DNA of 64,000 nucleotides from an uncultured bacterium (GTDB taxonomy: Bacteria; Cyanobacteriota; Vampirovibrionia; Gastranaerophilales; Gastranaerophilaceae), in contig CACWHC010000001.1 of the NCBI GenBank assembly GCA_902760645.1, forward strand, positions 186,001 through 250,000, read 5' to 3'. Below are positions 60,413 through 64,000 of this stretch, piece by piece. The translations under genes and the position numbers were made by a program. The stretch's first letter is position 1, and each line of letters opens with the position of its first letter. A model generated the notes under the pieces. That model was not told the DNA's origin, ran no database searches, and saw only the letters and a program-made list of their open reading frames with translations.

Positions 60413-61708
60413 ATGGAAAACAAAGATAAAAACACAGGCGTATCCCTTTTTGGTCAGTCCGAAGAATATTTTGCCGGTGCAGATCCGATAGAAGAGATTT
60501 TTGCATTAAACCTTGGCGATTTTATGTCAGAACACCTGATTTCAGAGGATTTGGCTAAAAAAATAGGTTCAAACGTTCAGGACAAAAAGAAAAGACTTAT
60601 AGAACAGCTGAAAGAGTTGGTATCCATTTATTCCCTTAAAAATACGCTTTGTGTTTTGGATTTTGAGAAAAAATCAGATTACGCAATATATACGGCTATT
60701 GCAAAATCTATCGTACAAATGTTAGAAGTTGAAAAATGTAATATCTATCTTGCAAAAGATTATGCAAGAGGCATGGCAAACCCTGATTTTGACCTTGTTC
60801 TTGTAGGTTCTTCGGTTGGTAATATAAGAAGAAGCGGCTATAAACTCGGTGAAAAATCAATTATCAGCGTGTGTTTTGTAGAGTGCGATACGATTTCAGC
60901 AGACGGAATTACCGCAGTTCCGATGTCATCAAATGCCAAAAAAGTCGGTGTTATCGCAATTGAAGATAAAGAAGCAAATCTAATAGAAAAATCGTATCTG
61001 TCATTACTTGAAAGTATGGCAAGATTATTCGCCGCATCAATGGCATTACAGGGTGAAATCGATAATACGAATCATTTAATGGAAGATAGTGAAGCACTTG
61101 AAAGTGATTTAAAACACTCTAGAGCTGAATTAACCGCACAAATCGGTGATTTATGCGAGTATCAGCAGGGTTTTGTAGAACATCTTGCCCGGGCAGTTGA
61201 TACAAAAGGTCATTACAAGGTTTCACATTCCAAAAATACCGCAGAACTTGCAAGAAAAATATGCAAGCAAATCGGTTTGAATGAAAAAACTACAGATTTA
61301 ATATATTATGCAGGACTACTTCAGAACATTGGTAAAATAATGCTTCCGGAAGAAATGTTCACTTCAAGCAGGAAATTTACTCCTGAAGAACTTGTTATAA
61401 TGCAAAAGCAATCTAATATCGGCGTAAATCTGCTTATGAATATTAATTTCTTATCGGAAGTAGTACCGTACGTTACATATCAAAAAGAACGTTTTGACGG
61501 TTCAGGAGCTCCGGAGGGATTAAAAGGTATGTCTATACCGTTCGGTTCAAGAATTATTGCCGTTGCGGATGCATACTGTGCTATGACAACAGACAGACCT
61601 TATCGTAAAGCAATGGAGCCTAAACAGGCTTTGGAAATTTTAAGAGAAGAAGCATCTCATAAATGGGATCCTGATGTTGTTAATGCGTTAGCCGAAGTTA
61701 TTAAATAA
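60413..61708 (+). CDS. GAF plus degenerate HD-GYP domain protein
   Basis: A 431-residue signalling-type protein. Residues about 60-215 look like a GAF sensor domain (VEKCNIYLAKDYARG, KVGVIAIEDKEANLIEKSYLSLL), followed by a short coiled linker and an HD-GYP domain (about 255-431). Metal-site residues are largely lost: the HD of LHDIGK is QN in LLQNIGKIMLP, the HP of MRxHP is QS in MQKQSN, HHE is YQKE, and GYP is GAP in RFDGSGAPEG. The fold is otherwise retained (SRIIAVADAYCAMTTDRPYRKAM). It is probably not a cyclic di-GMP phosphodiesterase; binding or scaffolding is inferred. GAAGGAAA precedes the ATG. Confidence 0.82.
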   Translation: MENKDKNTGVSLFGQSEEYFAGADPIEEIFALNLGDFMSEHLISEDLAKKIGSNVQDKKKRLIEQLKELVSIYSLKNTLCVLDFEKKSDYAIYTAIAKSIVQMLEVEKCNIYLAKDYARGMANPDFDLVLVGSSVGNIRRSGYKLGEKSIISVCFVECDTISADGITAVPMSSNAKKVGVIAIEDKEANLIEKSYLSLLESMARLFAASMALQGEIDNTNHLMEDSEALESDLKHSRAELTAQIGDLCEYQQGFVEHLARAVDTKGHYKVSHSKNTAELARKICKQIGLNEKTTDLIYYAGLLQNIGKIMLPEEMFTSSRKFTPEELVIMQKQSNIGVNLLMNINFLSEVVPYVTYQKERFDGSGAPEGLKGMSIPFGSRIIAVADAYCAMTTDRPYRKAMEPKQALEILREEASHKWDPDVVNALAEVIK

Positions 61709-61713
61709 AACGG

Positions 61714-62367
61714 TTATAAACTTAGCAGATATACTTTTGCAAGTTCGATATCACTCTGCGTAGTTATTTTGATATTTTTATAACTTCCGTCAACTACATA
61801 GACAGACTCTCCTGCCTTTTCAACCATGCCTGCATCGTCGGTAAAACTCTGACCCTCATATTTTTTGTGTGCGGAAAGAATTAAGTTATATTCAAATGCC
61901 TGAGGTGTCTGGGTATTATAAAGTTTTGAACGGTCAATAGTTTTGACAATTTTTCCGTGTTCTACCTCTTTTATGGTATCTATTGTTTTTGTCATCACAG
62001 AAAGTGCTTTTACGTCCTTAACCATATCAACACAAACATTTATAAGTTCCGTTGTAATAACAGGTCTTGCGCCGTCATGAATAATTACATAATCACATTT
62101 TTCATGTTTTAATCCGTTATATACAGACTGTTGACGGGTACTTCCGCCCTCAATAATATCAATATTTGCATAATCTTTAAACAGATTTTTTAATTCTTCC
62201 ATTATTGAAATATTTGCACATATAATAATCTTATCAACATTAGAGTACCTGAAAGCATCAACGGTATATTTAATTACTTCAATACCGTTTATTTTTTCCA
62301 AAAGTTTATTTTTTGTACCGAATCGTGATGATGTACCGCCTGCAGTAATTATTGCATTTATTTTCAT
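61714..62367 (-). CDS. ispD: 2-C-methyl-D-erythritol 4-phosphate cytidylyltransferase
   Basis: Third step of the MEP isoprenoid pathway. AIITAGGTSSRFGTKNKLLEKINGIEVI is the nucleotide-binding start, with EGGSTRQQSVYNGL, VIIHDGARPVI, and TQTPQAFEYNLI with FTDDAGMVEKAG. 217 residues, normal. It starts 2 bp after thiL in a minus-strand trio with the HD-GYP-like gene. Convergent with the GAF/HD-GYP gene. Confidence 0.95.
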   Translation of the reverse strand: MKINAIITAGGTSSRFGTKNKLLEKINGIEVIKYTVDAFRYSNVDKIIICANISIMEELKNLFKDYANIDIIEGGSTRQQSVYNGLKHEKCDYVIIHDGARPVITTELINVCVDMVKDVKALSVMTKTIDTIKEVEHGKIVKTIDRSKLYNTQTPQAFEYNLILSAHKKYEGQSFTDDAGMVEKAGESVYVVDGSYKNIKITTQSDIELAKVYLLSL

Positions 62368-62369
62368 GT

Positions 62370-63290
62370 CTACTCCTTAAAATGTTTGTATATTTTTTCA
62401 TCAACATCTTTTCGTATCAGAGTTTCAGAAAAATTATCATAATTTATCTTTACACCCAACCCCTCTTTAACTTCACCAATTACAGTCAAACCATCCGCAT
62501 TATCTACAGTAGCAATAATACCATAATCTTCACCTCCGTACAATATCATATCACTGTAATTCGGAATTATTTCCAAAGATTTATTATGCGGAATTTTTTG
62601 AAAATCTATTTCCATTAATACACTGCTTGCTTCAGAGATTGCCGACAAGGCATCTGCCAAGCCGTCAGAAGTATCCATCATCGCATACTTACCTTTTTGA
62701 GAAGTTGATATTTTTTCTGAAAATTCAGATTTTGCCTGAGGCATAAGATGAGCTTTTATAAATTCTTCTTTTTCAAAGTTACTTAATTCCGGATACATTT
62801 CACCCGATAAAATTTTAAGCCCTAATCCGGAAGAACCGTGTTCCCCCGCAATAACAATTTTTTGTCCTGTTTTAGCATGACTTCTGGAGGATATATTGCG
62901 ATTTTTGGTGACACCTATAGCCGTCACAGAAATATAAATCTTGTCAGCCCCCGTAATATCCCCGCCCACAATTTTTGCACCTAAAACTGCATCTTTTGCT
63001 CCTTTATAAAAATCTTTTATGAAACTACCGTCAACATCATCGGGCAGCGACAAGGCTATTGTAAGATATTTTGGTTCAGCACCGCTTGCACAAATATCAG
63101 AAATATTTACCATAACAGATTTATAACCCAGCTGATACGGAGTTGCAAATTTTCTTGAAAAATGCACATCCTCTACTAAACTATCCTGCGTAACAGTTAT
63201 ACCCAAATCCTCCAATAACGCACAATCATCCCCGATATAAGAGGAATTTAGCGTATCGGTTATTATTTTTATAAAATCTTTTTCTTTCAT
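62370..63290 (-). CDS. thiL: thiamine-monophosphate kinase
   Basis: Phosphorylates thiamine monophosphate to the diphosphate cofactor, which KorAB needs. SSYIGDDCALL opens the metal-binding domain, with TQDSLVEDVHFSRKFATPYQLGYKSVMVNISDICASGAEPKYL, VGGDITGADKI and, in the C-terminal lobe, AMMDTSDGLADAL and LYGGEDYGIIATV. 306 residues. Overlaps the upstream HD-GYP-like gene's stop by one base; ispD follows directly. Confidence 0.95.
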   Translation of the reverse strand: MKEKDFIKIITDTLNSSYIGDDCALLEDLGITVTQDSLVEDVHFSRKFATPYQLGYKSVMVNISDICASGAEPKYLTIALSLPDDVDGSFIKDFYKGAKDAVLGAKIVGGDITGADKIYISVTAIGVTKNRNISSRSHAKTGQKIVIAGEHGSSGLGLKILSGEMYPELSNFEKEEFIKAHLMPQAKSEFSEKISTSQKGKYAMMDTSDGLADALSAISEASSVLMEIDFQKIPHNKSLEIIPNYSDMILYGGEDYGIIATVDNADGLTVIGEVKEGLGVKINYDNFSETLIRKDVDEKIYKHFKE

Positions 63291-64000
63291 TATTTTAAAT
63301 CATTCTCAATAAGAGCAACAAATTCATCCACCAAAGTTTTATTCCATTTTTTATCGGTATCTTTTTTGATTATTTCAAGAGCATCTCGAGGCGATAATTT
63401 ATCCCTGTATGAACGTTGTTCGGTTAGTGCATAAAAAGCATCTACAATTAATACAATTTGAGATGCCAAAGGAATACTTTCATGAGAAAGATGTGCCGGA
63501 TAGCCCGTTCCGTCCCAATTTTCATGATGCGAAGCAACAATAGGAATAACATCCTGAATATATGAAATAGGTTTTAAAATTTCCTGAGCTGCAATTACAG
63601 GATGTTCATATATATGCTGTTTATCCTCGGATGTAAGCGGTTCTTTCTTTTTGAATATCTCCTGCGGAATGAGTAAATTCCCTATATCATACAAAAGCAT
63701 TGCAATTTTAAGGTTATCGATTTCACTTTTAGGTAAATCGAAACGTTTTGCAAGACTGACTGCCGTAAGAACTTTAAGTTTTACACCACCCTGAACATGC
63801 ATGTCGTTATAAGTCTGGGTAAGCAAATCCGCAACAGAATATAACACTTCACTCTGCGGAGTCGAAGCCAATAATTTTGAAGATAAATCATTCTTGAAAT
63901 CTTCCGACAAAGGAATTTTCTTTTTATTCAGAATATCGAGGAATGCACTGACGGCAAGCTCCTGCCAAGAGGTTTCGTTCATAGGTTTTGCCAATGTAAC
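63290..64000 (-). CDS. HD-GYP-like domain protein, probably cut by the window edge
   Basis: The frame is open to the window's end; the first internal ATG is at 63982. The HD-GYP core reads IAMLLYDIGNLLIP (HD changed to YD, K to N), HIYEHPVIAAQEIL (His kept), VASHHENWDGTGYPAH (HHE and GYP intact) and IVLIVDAFYALTEQRSYRDKL. Thus part of the metal site is kept, unlike its plus-strand neighbour. Residues before about 70 are helical with no recognised domain. Its stop overlaps thiL by one base. Weak or absent phosphodiesterase activity is inferred. Confidence 0.75.
   Translation of the reverse strand, partial: VTLAKPMNETSWQELAVSAFLDILNKKKIPLSEDFKNDLSSKLLASTPQSEVLYSVADLLTQTYNDMHVQGGVKLKVLTAVSLAKRFDLPKSEIDNLKIAMLLYDIGNLLIPQEIFKKKEPLTSEDKQHIYEHPVIAAQEILKPISYIQDVIPIVASHHENWDGTGYPAHLSHESIPLASQIVLIVDAFYALTEQRSYRDKLSPRDALEIIKKDTDKKWNKTLVDEFVALIENDLK

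Overview
The window is 64 kb of AT-rich, densely coded bacterial chromosome with no rRNA operon, insertion sequence, integrase, phage module or CRISPR array that I can see. The best lineage guess is an anaerobic, gut-type relative of Cyanobacteria (Gastranaerophilales/Vampirovibrionia, 'Melainabacteria'). The basis is a prepilin with the FTLAEVLITLG signature, a membrane-anchored YvcK, a short SSB without an acidic tail, a ferredoxin-linked 2-oxoacid oxidoreductase, an AsmA-like envelope protein implying an outer membrane, and a set of small unknown proteins sharing an F-x-G or FG motif. This is inference from protein character, not from a marker tree.

Layout. 1-3.5 kb (minus): pxpA-yvcK-panB-panC, mostly pantothenate synthesis. 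3.6-9 kb (minus): a parvulin lipoprotein, mfd, yajQ and a small unknown. 9.2-9.9 kb (plus): rpmI-rplT. 9.9-12.5 kb: a prepilin with a G11 tract and a duplicated cleavage motif, divergent dapB, and two small unknowns. 12.7-20 kb: an SF1 helicase fused to a DUF559-like nuclease domain, cca, a membrane-anchored class A beta-lactamase-like protein and a GlcD-type FAD oxidoreductase. 20-25.6 kb: a 1,846-residue repetitive coiled-coil protein. 25.7-28.4 kb: korDABC. 28.4-34.1 kb: accessory region with unknown proteins, a GT-C-type membrane protein, a headless ORF carrying stacked palindromes, and a 480-bp gap with a candidate leader peptide and small RNA. 34.1-39.3 kb: holB/holA, a ROK glucokinase, trpS and a ribbon-helix-helix protein. 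40.3-43.9 kb: pyrH-frr-cdsA-rnc-rpe. 43.9-48.3 kb: a 1,479-residue AsmA-like protein. 48.6-55.3 kb: ruvC, a GH57 glucanase, a Cas4/RecB-like nuclease, a zinc-ribbon protein and pdxA-DUF1537 kinase-ssb. 55.8-58.4 kb (minus): rpmG-tRNA-Trp-secE-nusG-rplK-rplA behind a structured leader. 58.6-64 kb: two related DivIVA/F0-b-like proteins next to coaD, a degenerate GAF/HD-GYP protein, ispD, thiL and a second HD-GYP protein.

Most of the window is core metabolism and information processing. The metabolic genes fit a fermentative cell: ferredoxin-coupled 2-oxoacid oxidation, GH57 and glucokinase acting on glucans and glucose, and CoA, isoprenoid, thiamine and lysine/peptidoglycan precursor synthesis. 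The more unusual signals are (i) five genes whose -10 box sits 6-7 nt before the ATG with no Shine-Dalgarno, all in nucleic-acid metabolism (mfd, cca, holA, ruvC, RecB-like nuclease); (ii) palindromic, in-frame insert-like segments inside two ORFs; (iii) a probable slipped-strand G11 switch in a prepilin gene; (iv) pseudo-enzyme HD-GYP and beta-lactamase-like proteins; and (v) structured 5' leaders. No single large undescribed system stands out. The strongest leads are the palindromic coding inserts and the leaderless promoter class.
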